Positions 52,146 through 60,509 of a DNA stretch of 64,000 nt are shown here, piece after piece. The position numbers and the translations under genes were made by a program. Source of the stretch: Prorocentrum cordatum (lineage: Eukaryota > Sar > Dinophyceae > Prorocentrales > Prorocentraceae); NCBI GenBank assembly GCA_963575745.1, contig CAUYUJ010016477.1, positions 32,501-96,500 on the forward strand, read 5' to 3'. Each line of letters starts with the position of its first letter. Position 1 is the stretch's first letter. Under the pieces are notes generated by a model. The model searched no databases. It was given only the letters and a program-made list of their open reading frames with translations, and was not told the DNA's origin.

Positions 52146-52444
52146 AAGGGAGTCTCGAGCGAGGTGTAGTGCGGCGCCGCTTCGGCCGTTCAACTGCTCG
52201 GGCCCGCGGTGAGCGGGCAGCGGCTCGACGTGGTGGCGGCTGCGTTGGCATCCCCCGACGCGGCGGGGAGTCCGCCAGATAGACGACCCTCGACGAGGCT
52301 AGCATTGTGGATGAGGTCGAGAGCGCCAGTGATTCCTGGATGAATATATGTATCCAGAGGCGGCACAACGAGACACAACAGACCCTGTATAAACGATCCG
52401 AGGCGAGGCCAACGTCGATGAGGTCGAGAACTCAACCTGCTTCC

Positions 52445-52571
52445 TGTGGAGTTGTGGATTCTGTAATGTTTCTGTTGGCAGTCTGCTTCCTGTCAAGATC
52501 TGCGCTCGGAGGTATCGGAGCCGTTTTTTTATTTGTTGTTAACGCATGTTTTCTGTAATTTTTCTGTTTCT

Positions 52572-52632
<61 letters not shown>

Positions 52633-52745
52633 TTTTTTTTTTTTCTTTTCTGTAGTGGTGCATTTCGCCTGAGAGTGAGCTACAACTACAGACTACAGAA
52701 AAATACAGAAAACAGAAACAGAAACATTGCAGAAAAATTACAGAA
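52445..52745. repeat. Spacer repeat S in both orientations around a T(59) run
   Basis: TTTCTG units (52468-52571) precede 59 T (52573-52631), which are followed by inverted CAGAAAACAGAAACAG units (52690-52745). On the minus strand this is a poly-A tract leading directly into CAGAAACAG. This parallels the poly-A/palindrome junctions of the plus-strand cassettes. It lies downstream of the gene ending at 52937. Confidence 0.85.
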
Positions 52746-52936
52746 AATCTGGTTCGTTTTCAATCCGCTCCAGAACTCCGGAGGTCCCGGAGGTTCCGGA
52801 AGTTCCGGCCTTAGGCTGCGAGACGGCTTGGGGATCCCGAGGAGAAATGATATCAAAGGTTCCACATTTACCTCGAGCAGGACGAAGTGTCGAAGCCATA
52901 TTCACAGTAGCGGCAACTTCGTCTGCCGAGGCTAGC

Positions 52937-53735
52937 TCAGGCCTCCTCGAGCGTGTCGCCAGGATCCTCGGCGCGCCTGAAGGCAGGGAACGGGTTCCTG
53001 TAGGCGGAGCTCGAGGCGTCGGACGCCGCCCGCTTCAGGCCGCGCTTCGGGGGGCTCTCCTTCACAGAGACGGGGCTCCCCTGCGCGAGAGCGCGCGCCA
53101 TCTGCTCGTCATTCTTCTCCTGCTTGTACCGCCTCAGCGCCTCGGGGTCCTGCATGAGGCGCGCGAGCTCAGCGTCGTCCCGAAGGCGCTGGGCCCCTGG
53201 CCTGCTGCAGCCGAACTGGTCTTCGAGCGACTCCAGCGCCTTCCTGGCTTCCTCGTCCGATAAGTCCTTCCCGAACTGCAGGCCGTCCAAATCCTGTGAA
53301 ACCTCCTCGACCTCAGGGCTGCTCAAGTTCGAGCTTCTGGGACAGAATGAGCGCGTCAGCATCATCGTCGTCCTCCTCAGCAGCATCAGCATCTGCGCAT
53401 GACTCTGAGCACGGATCTGCGCCGTCGCCCATCACGTCGGCGTCCTCGGGCTCTGCGCGAGCCTCGGCAGCCTCGGGCTCTGCGCGAGCCTCGGCAGCCT
53501 CGGGCTCTGGGCGAGCCTCGTCGGCATCGACCACGTGGCGCATCTTGGCGTCGTCTGACTTCTGCCACTTGAGCCCGTAGGACATCGTGGTCGCGACCAG
53601 CGCGACGGGGGCGTCGAACCAGTCGGGCGGCTCCTTCGCCCCCCTGTGCTTCTCGAAAATCGATAGCACCTTGCGGCACCACCTGCTGGCCAACAGTGGC
53701 GAAAAGCAAGATGCCGCGGCATCGTGCTCTATGTC
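52937..53735 (-). CDS. Hypothetical acidic protein, frameshifted
   Basis: Coding sense begins about 53735 with ASRWCRKVLSIFEKHRGAKE and WFDAPVALVATTMSYGLKWQ. Then comes an acidic segment with three tandem copies of AEARAEPEA (24-27 bp repeat, 53450-53525) and EEDDDDADALILSQKLELEQ. One base is gained near 53327, after which another frame continues EVEEVSQDLDGLQFGKDLSD, KALESLEDQFGCSRPGAQRL, RRYKQEKNDEQMARALAQGS and ends EEA-stop at 52937. The last part is a helical, charged region. Probably the 3' exon of a longer minus-strand gene with exons at 54.7-55.5 kb. No family recognised. Confidence 0.5.
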
Positions 53736-53739
53736 CAGC

Positions 53740-53895
53740 TCGGGCCCCCCTTGGGGCCGTCTTGGAGCCCTCTTGGAGCAGTCTTGGGGCCCTCTTGGGG
53801 CCCTCCTGGTGCTTTCTTGGAGCCTCTTGGAGCACTCTCGGGGCTCCTTGGAGCCTCGTGGGGGCTCCAAGGGGGCTCCAAGAGGGCAAAACAAC
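53740..53895. repeat. CTTGGGGCCCTCTTGGAGC minisatellite
   Basis: Units of about 14-16 bp (GGGGCCCTCTTGGAGC and variants). A second block of the same unit occurs at 54148-54235. Confidence 0.85.
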
Positions 53896-53963
53896 AACAA
53901 CAATAATAGTCTACAAGGCGATGGTGCTATAAGGCTAAGGGGTTTCAGGGCTAAAGGCATATC

Positions 53964-54037
53964 GCGAAAACGCTGCAGGGCGACGCTCAGGCAAATTTTT
54001 GAAATTTGCCTGAGCATCGCCCCTCAGTGTTTTTCGC
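53964..54037. repeat. Long hairpin, arms of about 35 bp, 3-base loop
   Basis: GCGAAAACGCTGCAGGGCGA...CTCAGGCAAATTT and its near-perfect reverse complement, separated by TTG. The inner 14 bp pair perfectly. Confidence 0.85.
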
Positions 54038-54344
54038 CCTCACCACCAACAACAACAACAACACTTCAACAACAACTGACTAGTTGATGGGCACACGTTG
54101 TTTTATATCTCTCCCCTATATATATACACATATATACATAACATGTTGTGTTTGTGCCCTCTTGGAGCACCCTGGAGCCCTCTTGGAGCCGTCTTTGAGC
54201 CTCCTCGGGGCCCTCTTGGGGCCTCTGCGATGCGGCGGATGGCGATGTTCCTGGGGCCGCATTGGGGCCCTCCTGCGCCCGCCCTGGGGCGGCGGGCTTG
54301 GGCCCCAACCTTGCCCCCCGGCCTTCGGGGGCGGGGGCTGAGTT

Positions 54345-54625
54345 GAGCTGGTGGGGGGGGGGGGGGGGGGGGGGGGGGTGGGGGGGGGGGGGGGGGGGGG
54401 GGGGGAGGAGAGAGGGAGGAAGGGGGGGGGGGGGGGGAAGGAGGAGGGGGAGGAGTGGATGGGGAGGAGGAGGAGGAGGAGGGGAGGAGGGGAGGAGGAA
54501 GGCCAGAGAGGAGGAGGAGGAGGAGGAGGAGGAGGAGGAGGAGGAGGAGGAGGGGGGAGAGAGGAGGGAGGAGGGAGGAGAAGGGGGGGGGAGGAGAAGG
54601 GAGGAGGGAGGAGGGGGTAGTAGTT
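54345..54625. repeat. G-run and GAGGAGG tract
   Basis: Almost pure G (54352-54405), then GGAGGAGG repeats. Probably intronic or spacer for the minus-strand gene; assembly through it is likely unreliable. Confidence 0.85.
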
Positions 54626-54689
54626 GGCGGGGCATCGGCAGCTTTTCGAGATGCCCTAGGACCTAAGCGGGTAGGCGTTGGACACGTCA

Positions 54690-54835
54690 CCAGTCCGCGC
54701 GCGGGCGACGGGCTTCTTGCCTACGATGAGGGCGACCCACCACGCGTTGCTGGCGAGGCGCAGCGGCTCCATCGGCGTGTTCCTCGGGTCGCGCTTCTCC
54801 ACGGGGTCCTGAGGGATGCGACCGAGCGGAGGGGG
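54690..54835 (-). CDS. Probable exon of a hypothetical minus-strand gene
   Basis: DPVEKRDPRNTPMEPLRLAS then NAWWVALIVGKKPVARARTG is a clear island of protein-like sequence between purine tracts. The EKR..PLR pattern resembles the exon at 50620-50745. Splice sites unresolved. Confidence 0.45.
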
Positions 54836-55084
54836 GAGCTCGGCGCCCCGATGCCAGGCCGAGGTTCCGAGTTAGCTTCGATTGGGCCCCCCGAAGCAAG
54901 CTATCAGAGGATTTGCGCACGGGCCCAGATTGGGCCACCCTTGCGGACAATTTCATCCTCCTCATCCTATTCCTTTTTCTCCTCCTCCTCCCCCTCGTAC
55001 CCCTCCTCATCCCCTATCCTCTTCCGATTTGTCAATCTCCTCATCACATTCCTCACCATCTTCCTCCGCTTCGCCCCATCCACG

Positions 55085-55175
55085 CTGTCCGCGTAGCGCT
55101 CCATGTAGTCCTCGGTGGCCCACCAGGAGCTCTGCGCCATGAGCGACAGCCTGGGGGGCATGGAGGCGCGCGACA
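55085..55175 (-). CDS. Probable exon of a hypothetical minus-strand gene
   Basis: SLMAQSSWWATEDYMERYAD then SVDGAKRRKMVRNVMRRL reads as a real helical segment and stops being protein-like in GAGGAGG sequence at both ends. Confidence 0.45.
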
Positions 55176-55179
55176 ATCA

Positions 55180-55380
55180 GCGCGCAGGGGAATGAGGCAG
55201 AGGATGACGACGATGAGAAGGAGGAGGATGATGAGGAGGACGAGGAGGAGGAGGAGGAGGAGGAGGAAGGAGAGGGAATGATGAAGGAATTGGGAAGATG
55301 AGGAGGAGGGATAGGGCGAGGAAAAGGAGTAGGCGGATGGGGGGAGGAGGAGGGGGAGGAGGAGGAGGAGGGCAGGGCAA
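55180..55380. repeat. GAGGAG intron-like tract
   Basis: GATGAGGAGGACGAGGAGG units between two exon-like islands. Confidence 0.7.
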
Positions 55381-55394
55381 TGAAGGAATGATGC

Positions 55395-55560
55395 GCTTGT
55401 AGGAGTCTTCACTGCCCATCAGCCATAAACTGTATTTCCAGAAGCTGCTGTTGGACGGCGTCTCCACCACCACGTGCGCGCCCCGCTTCGCGCCGACCCA
55501 CGCCAGGTGCACGACGCACTCCCCGAACTTCTCCTAGCGCGGGCACTGATCCACCCTCCG
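55395..55560 (-). CDS. Probable exon resembling an amplified dinoflagellate methyltransferase-like fold
   Basis: KFGECVVHLAWVGAKRGAHV then VVETPSNSSFWKYSLWLM recalls the strand-loop (E-x-P-x-S-S-x-x-x-x-Y) seen in many uncharacterised dinoflagellate proteins. It may be part of a Rossmann-like domain; this is inference from memory of the family. Order with the exons at 55.1 and 54.7 kb fits one minus-strand gene with polypyrimidine introns. Confidence 0.4.
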
Positions 55561-56089
55561 CCTCGGCCCCCATGCAATGATGTCCCTTACAGCGAACACG
55601 TGCGTTTAGGACTGGTGGCAAGGACGCAACCGAAGTTGGGCGGCTAAGGGCGGGCCGCAGAAACGGCGAAGGACGGGTTGCAGAGGCGAGGACGCAAGGG
55701 CACCCTAGGGGAAGACGCGCGCCCTTACTAGGCGCGTTGGTTGTACACCCTCCGCCTGCGCATCCTCTCTCTTCCCCGCCCCCCATCGCCCTCGCCTCAC
55801 ATCTCCCCATCCCCATGCCCAGCCCACCCGCCCCCCCGAATCAACCTTCCTGCCTTTCGGGGAGGCGACAGACCAACCTCGACGGCTTCGAGGCTTCGGG
55901 GCTCGAGGCGCCCCCGCTGACCCCACAGGGCCCCGAACCCCAGAGGGAAAGGGTGGGCGCGGAGGAGGAGGCAGTAAATGGAGGGGGCAGGAGGGAGAGG
56001 GGGGAGGCGGGGCTGGAGGATACACACGATGGTGGGTCGCTGCAGATGTGCGCATGTGTGTTGATAGCGTGTCTATGTCCTGTAACTGA

Positions 56090-56230
56090 TGGTTTCTCTC
56101 GCGTTTTTTTTTGTTTTCTGTAACATTTATGTGTTGCGTGTTTTGTGTGTTCCGTACCTCGTTTTCCTAGAATTTATATTTTCTGTCGCCCGTTCTGTTT
56201 TCTGTCGCGTTTCTGTTTTCTGTCACGCTC
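56090..56230. repeat. Spacer repeat S, cluster 3
   Basis: TTTTCTGTCGCGTTTCTGTT and TTCTGTCACG at 56185-56228 plus looser copies to 56095. Immediately downstream (minus sense) of the 532-aa gene. Confidence 0.85.
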
Positions 56231-56243
56231 GGCCTGGCCGCGA

Positions 56244-57842
56244 CTAAATGCAGAGCCTGCACTTCGCCGCCCTGAGACGGGCGCGAACGTCGGCCAGCTG
56301 TGCATCACTCAGCTGCCCCACTGAGTCGGCGCCCCTGCCGAGCTCGACCTCCACGAACTCCTTCACCTCGCTGATGGCCTGGTCGATCACGTCTGACGGC
56401 CTGTACGACTCGCTCGGGCCCACCTCCAGCACCTGCTTCTTGTCGTGGGCCTTGGTGCAGATGACGACGCTCGAGCCGCCCCTGTGCGACGGCCTCTTCT
56501 TGAGCGTCAGCGGAGGGGTCGGCCTCGGAGCTGCAGCCTTAGCCTTCGCCTTGGCCTTAGCTTTTCCCTTGGCCTTCCCCTTGGCCTTGCATTTGGCCTT
56601 GCCTTTGCCCTTGCCCGCCTTCTTCTCGATCTTCTCGGGGTCCACGTCGACGACGAGGGCGCCCCCCTCCTCCTCCTCCTGATATTCGTCATCGGCTGGG
56701 CTGGGGAACTTCTTTGGCGGCATGAGGTTCCCAGTCTCATCGGGCCTGCTGTTCGGGTAGAGCGTTTCCTCCTCGTCGCCGCCGCCCCAATTCACGACGA
56801 CGAACCCCCCTGCGCCGCGGCTCTGTTTAATCGGGGGGCGGACCGAGCCGTCAGCGAGCCTGCGTTTGACCACGCCCTTCTCCAGGTACGCGTCTATCAC
56901 CGCCATCTCCTCGTCGGCCACGCGATCGGACGACTGCGAGCACAAGTTCACCAGTGCACCTGCGACGGGTGTCCCTGGCGAACAGAGGTCTAAGATCACG
57001 CGGTCGAGGGCGGCGCTGGGCTCTGGGGACTCGAACGCAAGCACGCCCAGCGCCGAATCGACGTCGCCGCCTCGGCTCGGTCGCGGGGGGGTCGATGCGG
57101 GAGGCCCCAGCGGCAACGGGTCCTCGGGGCCGAGCACGTCCTCGTCGTCGGAATCCTCAAGGGCGAGCGGATGCTGGAGCATCGCGTCATCATCGAAGGT
57201 CGCTGGCGCTGGCTCGACCATGCCGATGGGCACCGTCGGCTGCGCCCTGAAAACAGGGAACGGGCGCGCGGGGAGTGCCCGCGCAGGCGCGGGCGTCGGC
57301 CCCGCCAGCACGGCAGCGTACTCGTCGAGGATGCTGCGAGGGGCGAGGCGCTCCATGACCACGTAGATGTTCCTGAGGGCGGGCGGGTGGGGGTAGGTCT
57401 CGGACGCCTCCGTCGCATGGCGGCCGTTCTTGGCGATCAGAAGGTTCCACTGCGCGAACTTGATCCGAGTGTGAGACAACATCACCCTGTAGCTGTAGCC
57501 CACGAGCTCCACCGTCTTCTCGAACGTCTTGTTGAAGTCAAGCGCCATCTTCCTGATCTTCCCGCCGACGGCTGGCTGCTCCGCGATGACTGCGCGGACG
57601 GCCAAGGTCACGTCCAGCTGGCTGAAGATGCCGCCGCGAGGATCGATCTTCACGAGCTCGAGGAGCGACCCCGCGACAGCGCTAATGTAGCTGACGACCA
57701 CACCCTTTTTCATGTCTCTGGACGGATAGAGCCCTCGATCCGCGACGTATGCCAGCGTGCCCTCAAGCGCGCGCCCTATGAACTTGGAAGGGTCCTCGCC
57801 ATGTGTTGGCTTCCAATTCGCATGGCGAGTGCGCTTGCTCAT
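56244..57842 (-). CDS. Hypothetical 532-aa protein, single exon, SL-marked retrogene
   Basis: An intact frame from ATG 57842 (MSKRTRHANWKPTHGEDPSK). The N-terminal 190 residues form a helical globular domain (VVSYISAVAGSLLELVKIDP, MALDFNKTFEKTVELVGYSY). A Pro/acidic linker follows, then a middle segment (EEMAVIDAYLEKGVVKRRLA) and a striking lysine tract of KGKA repeats (near residue 425) suggesting nuclear or nucleolar targeting. The C-terminus is a conserved-looking helix with KCRLC. There is no membrane segment. An almost perfect spliced-leader sequence lies 28 bp upstream and no intron is visible, so the gene derives from a mature mRNA. Both flanks carry spacer repeat S in the gene-sense orientation. 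The same KGKAK low complexity occurs in cassettes A and E and at 51.5 kb. Family unknown. Confidence 0.7.
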   Translation of the reverse strand: MSKRTRHANWKPTHGEDPSKFIGRALEGTLAYVADRGLYPSRDMKKGVVVSYISAVAGSLLELVKIDPRGGIFSQLDVTLAVRAVIAEQPAVGGKIRKMALDFNKTFEKTVELVGYSYRVMLSHTRIKFAQWNLLIAKNGRHATEASETYPHPPALRNIYVVMERLAPRSILDEYAAVLAGPTPAPARALPARPFPVFRAQPTVPIGMVEPAPATFDDDAMLQHPLALEDSDDEDVLGPEDPLPLGPPASTPPRPSRGGDVDSALGVLAFESPEPSAALDRVILDLCSPGTPVAGALVNLCSQSSDRVADEEMAVIDAYLEKGVVKRRLADGSVRPPIKQSRGAGGFVVVNWGGGDEEETLYPNSRPDETGNLMPPKKFPSPADDEYQEEEEGGALVVDVDPEKIEKKAGKGKGKAKCKAKGKAKGKAKAKAKAKAAAPRPTPPLTLKKRPSHRGGSSVVICTKAHDKKQVLEVGPSESYRPSDVIDQAISEVKEFVEVELGRGADSVGQLSDAQLADVRARLRAAKCRLCI

Positions 57843-57869
57843 CGTTGCTACTCGCCGACTCAACCTGAA

Positions 57870-57886
57870 AGCCAAAATGGCTACGG
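57870..57886 (-). other. Spliced-leader relict, near perfect
   Basis: On the minus strand CCGTAGCCATTTTGGCT matches the first 17 bases of the consensus dinoflagellate SL exactly, followed by TTCAG in place of CAAG. A TATATATTTATATATT stretch is immediately upstream. The gene start codon is 28 bp downstream. Confidence 0.88.
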
Positions 57887-57899
57887 AATATATAAATAT

Positions 57900-58430
57900 A
57901 TATACTGTCACGTTTCTGTTTTCTGTCGCGTTTCTGTTTTCTGTCGCGTTTCTGTCTTCGCCGAGCTCGGGCGGTTAGAGACTCCGGAACATCCAGAGTT
58001 TTTTTGGGGGGCTGAACTTCCAGATATTTTTACAGTGTTTATGCTGTTTGTGTTTTTCTGTAGTGTTTCTGCTTTCTGTCTCGTTTCTGTTGCGTGTGCG
58101 TGTTCTGTAACGTTTTTGTGTTTTTTTCCTGTAGCGTTTCTGTCACGTTTCTGTTTTCTGTCACGTTTCTGTTTTCTGTCGCGTTCCTATCTTCCCCGAG
58201 CTCGCACGGTTAGAGACTCCGGAACATCCAGAGTTTTTGAAGGGATTGAACTTCCAGATCTGTTTTCAATGTTTATGTTGGTTGTGTTTTGTTTGTTTTT
58301 TTTCTGTAGTATTTCTGTTTTCTGTCGCGTTTCTGTTGCGTTTGCGTTTCCTGTGACGTTGTTGTTTTCTGTAGCGTTTCTGTCGCGTTTCTGTTTTCTG
58401 TCACGTTTCTGTTGCGTTTGCGTTTCCTCC
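57900..58430. repeat. Spacer repeat S, cluster 4, with a 230-bp duplication
   Basis: Repeated GTTTCTGTTTTCTGTCGCG. The block GTTAGAGACTCCGGAACATC-CAGAGTTTTT occurs at about 57975 and 58210, each between S repeats, giving two tandem units of about 230 bp. Confidence 0.9.
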
Positions 58431-58547
58431 GTCCTCTCGTCTTCATCTCCCCTCATTCTCCTCCCCCCGCCCCCCTTCCCTTCCTTCGCCCGCCCTCCTG
58501 CCCTTCCCCCTCCCCCTCGTCATCGAATGGCGCTGCCGCGTGATAGA

Positions 58548-59003
58548 AAACGCAAGCGCAACAGAAACGCCACAGAAAACAGAAACGTGACAAGAAACGC
58601 AACGCAACATAAACGTGACAGAAAACAGAAACGCGACAGAAACGCTACAGAAAACAGGAACGTGACAAGAAATGAGAGGGCATGAAGAAAGAGAGAGATG
58701 AGAGGAGAAGGATAACAAATATGATGACGAGAGTTGCGGACTAGGTGGGGACGAGGATCTGACGCCCCCCTGGCAAGCAGCGTCCTGCTCTGGCGTCGGC
58801 TTCACCCAGGGCTCGGAATCGGAGTGGTCGTCAGTCCTGGCGGTAGCACGGGAGCGAGAGTGGATGGCGGAGCGGTAGAGGGGCGACAGGGAAGGTAAGT
58901 GGGGGGATAAAGGGGGAAGCGGGGGGGCAGATACATTAGGGGGAGGCGGAAGGAGCGAGCGAGCGACAGACACATTACAGGAAACAGAAAAATTACAGAA
59001 AAT
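58548..59003. repeat. Spacer repeat S, inverted orientation
   Basis: CAGAAACGCCACAGAAAACA-type units (58555-58672) and ACAGAAAAATTACAGAAAA (58978-59000) on the plus strand, opposite to cluster 4. Clusters 4 and this one could pair as a long inverted repeat about 0.5 kb apart. Confidence 0.8.
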
Positions 59004-59095
59004 ATGGTCCTCCACGTGTCGAGGCTAATCCACAGGAGGCCATTCTCCTTCAGGCTCAGCACGTACCTCGGGGGCCAGCGCTCTGGCCCCGCCCA
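59000..59095 (-). CDS. Probable exon of a hypothetical minus-strand gene
   Basis: ERWPPRYVLSLKENGLLWIS then LDTWR is protein-like and bounded by low complexity and repeat S. It pairs in pattern with the exon at 50620-50745. Confidence 0.4.
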
Positions 59096-59210
59096 CTCCC
59101 CCCCCCCACCCACTCCCAGCCCATCCCCCAGCTCCCCCCCCCTTTCAACCTCCTCCGTTCCTCTATCCCTCCCCCTCACCCTCAACGTCTTCGATAGGGC
59201 CGTGAACAGC

Positions 59211-59258
59211 CCAAAATCGAGCGTCAATATTTTTAAAAATATTGACGCTGGTTTTTGG
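59211..59258. repeat. Perfect 30-bp palindrome
   Basis: 59220-59249 (AGCGTCAATATTTTT and its exact complement) is a perfect palindrome, with imperfect complementarity extending to 59211 and 59258 (CCAAAA / TTTTGG). A related shorter hairpin occurs at 22596-22625. Confidence 0.95.
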
Positions 59259-59429
59259 CCCAGAATCCCCCCCCTCGGGCCTCGGTGGGACGGATTCGCA
59301 ACCCTGGGGAGTTGCCTCCCCAGTCTAGGTTTCTAACTTTAACTTGAATGCGTTGGGGGCAAAAGTAGGCTGGCCCCCTCCCCCTCGGGCCCCAGGAATC
59401 CTCCTTCTCCTTCCTCCTCCTCCCCCTCC

Positions 59430-59485
<56 letters not shown>
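59430..59485. repeat. (CAT)n microsatellite
   Basis: Eighteen or so perfect CAT units. Confidence 0.95.
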
Positions 59486-59487
<2 letters not shown>

Positions 59488-59528
59488 CGAGCAGCGGGTC
59501 ACCAGACGGCAATGTGCCACCCTTTCAC

Positions 59529-59636
59529 CTGCAATATGTCCTCCGTCGAGCGTTTGCCGACGTCGAAGCCTGTGGCGTGGAGGCCCATGACCCCTGCCAT
59601 GAACGTCATGTTCTCGCTCCCCGACATGATCTCCAC
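59529..59636 (-). CDS. Exon of a hypothetical minus-strand gene
   Basis: A 108-bp exon with candidate consensus splice sites: CCCGTGAG before GTGGAG at the 5' side and CAG/GTGAAAGG at the 3' side. It encodes VEIMSGSENMTFMAGVMGLH then ATGFDVGKRSTEDILQ, 36 residues in phase. It probably joins the exons near 60.1 and 59.05 kb across polypyrimidine introns. Family unknown. Confidence 0.5.
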
Positions 59637-59689
59637 CTCACGGGGGTGAGAAGAAAACCCTCTTGGGGTCCTCCTCCCCCTCCCCCTTC

Positions 59690-59815
59690 CCCCCCCATTC
59701 CCCCCCCTCCTCCTCCTCCTCCTCCTCCTCCACCTCCTCCTCCTCTTCCTCCTCCTCCTCCTCCTCTTCCTCCTCTTCCTTCTCTTCCTCCTCCTCTTCC
59801 TCCTACCCCAACCTC
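59690..59815. repeat. (CTC)n tract, probable intron
   Basis: CTCCTC repeats between the exon at 59529-59636 and the sequence upstream. Confidence 0.85.
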
Positions 59816-59921
59816 ACCCTTTAGAGAAAATCGGTATAACAAAAAGGAAACACCCCAAACTGCAGAACACTGAAAAAACCCAGCACAGCAAAAACAGCAG
59901 CACGCTGCGGTCTGACACCTC

Positions 59922-59956
59922 CAGTGCGCGAGATCTCCTGGAGATCTCGCGCACTG
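59922..59956. repeat. 35-bp palindrome
   Basis: CAGTGCGCGAGATCTCC, one central base, then GGAGATCTCGCGCACTG. Perfect 17-bp arms, located in the probable intron of the minus-strand gene. Confidence 0.95.
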
Positions 59957-60008
59957 AGGGCCTCCTCCTCATCCTCCTCCCCCCCCTCCTCTTCCACCTC
60001 CCCCTCAT

Positions 60009-60103
60009 CCAGCTTTGAACCCCGTGCCCACCACATCCAGCTCGCGCTCGGCGACGCGAGCGGCGCAATCCACGGCCTTCACGCCGTGGATTGCCAGGGC
60101 CAT
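60009..60103 (-). CDS. Probable first exon of a hypothetical minus-strand gene
   Basis: From ATG 60103, MALAIHGVKAVDCAARVAER then ELDVVGTGFKAG, followed by low complexity. The ATG is the first in a protein-like island. An 11-bp-arm hairpin (CCACGGC / GCCGTGG, 60065-60092) lies inside the coding sequence. Confidence 0.45.
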
Positions 60104-60509
60104 CGCCGCGCCGCGCGGGCCCCAGCGCCGCGCGGGGCTCCCACGCGACGCGCGCGGCGGCGGAGCCCTTGGGCGGGGCCCTTGAGGGTCGGCAGGACGA
60201 GGGGCACCACGGCACCGCGACGCGGCACGCTGTGCTACGGCACCACAACACCACGATACGGCCCCAGGATCGCCCCCAGACGCCCCTTCGATCGCTTCCG
60301 AAATTCACCCAACGGCAGAATCGCGAGGACGCCCACTTCCCTCCCCATCATCACGAGGATCCTCTCCCTCTGCTGCTCCTTCCTGTCGAAGGCCTCATTT
60401 TAGTAACTCTTATGTTATATCTGGATAAGGAAAACTTCTAAATCTGAAGCGCGTTTTTAAAAGAAATTAGTAGTTTCTAATATTTTAGTCGGTTACTAAG
60501 ATTTAGGTA

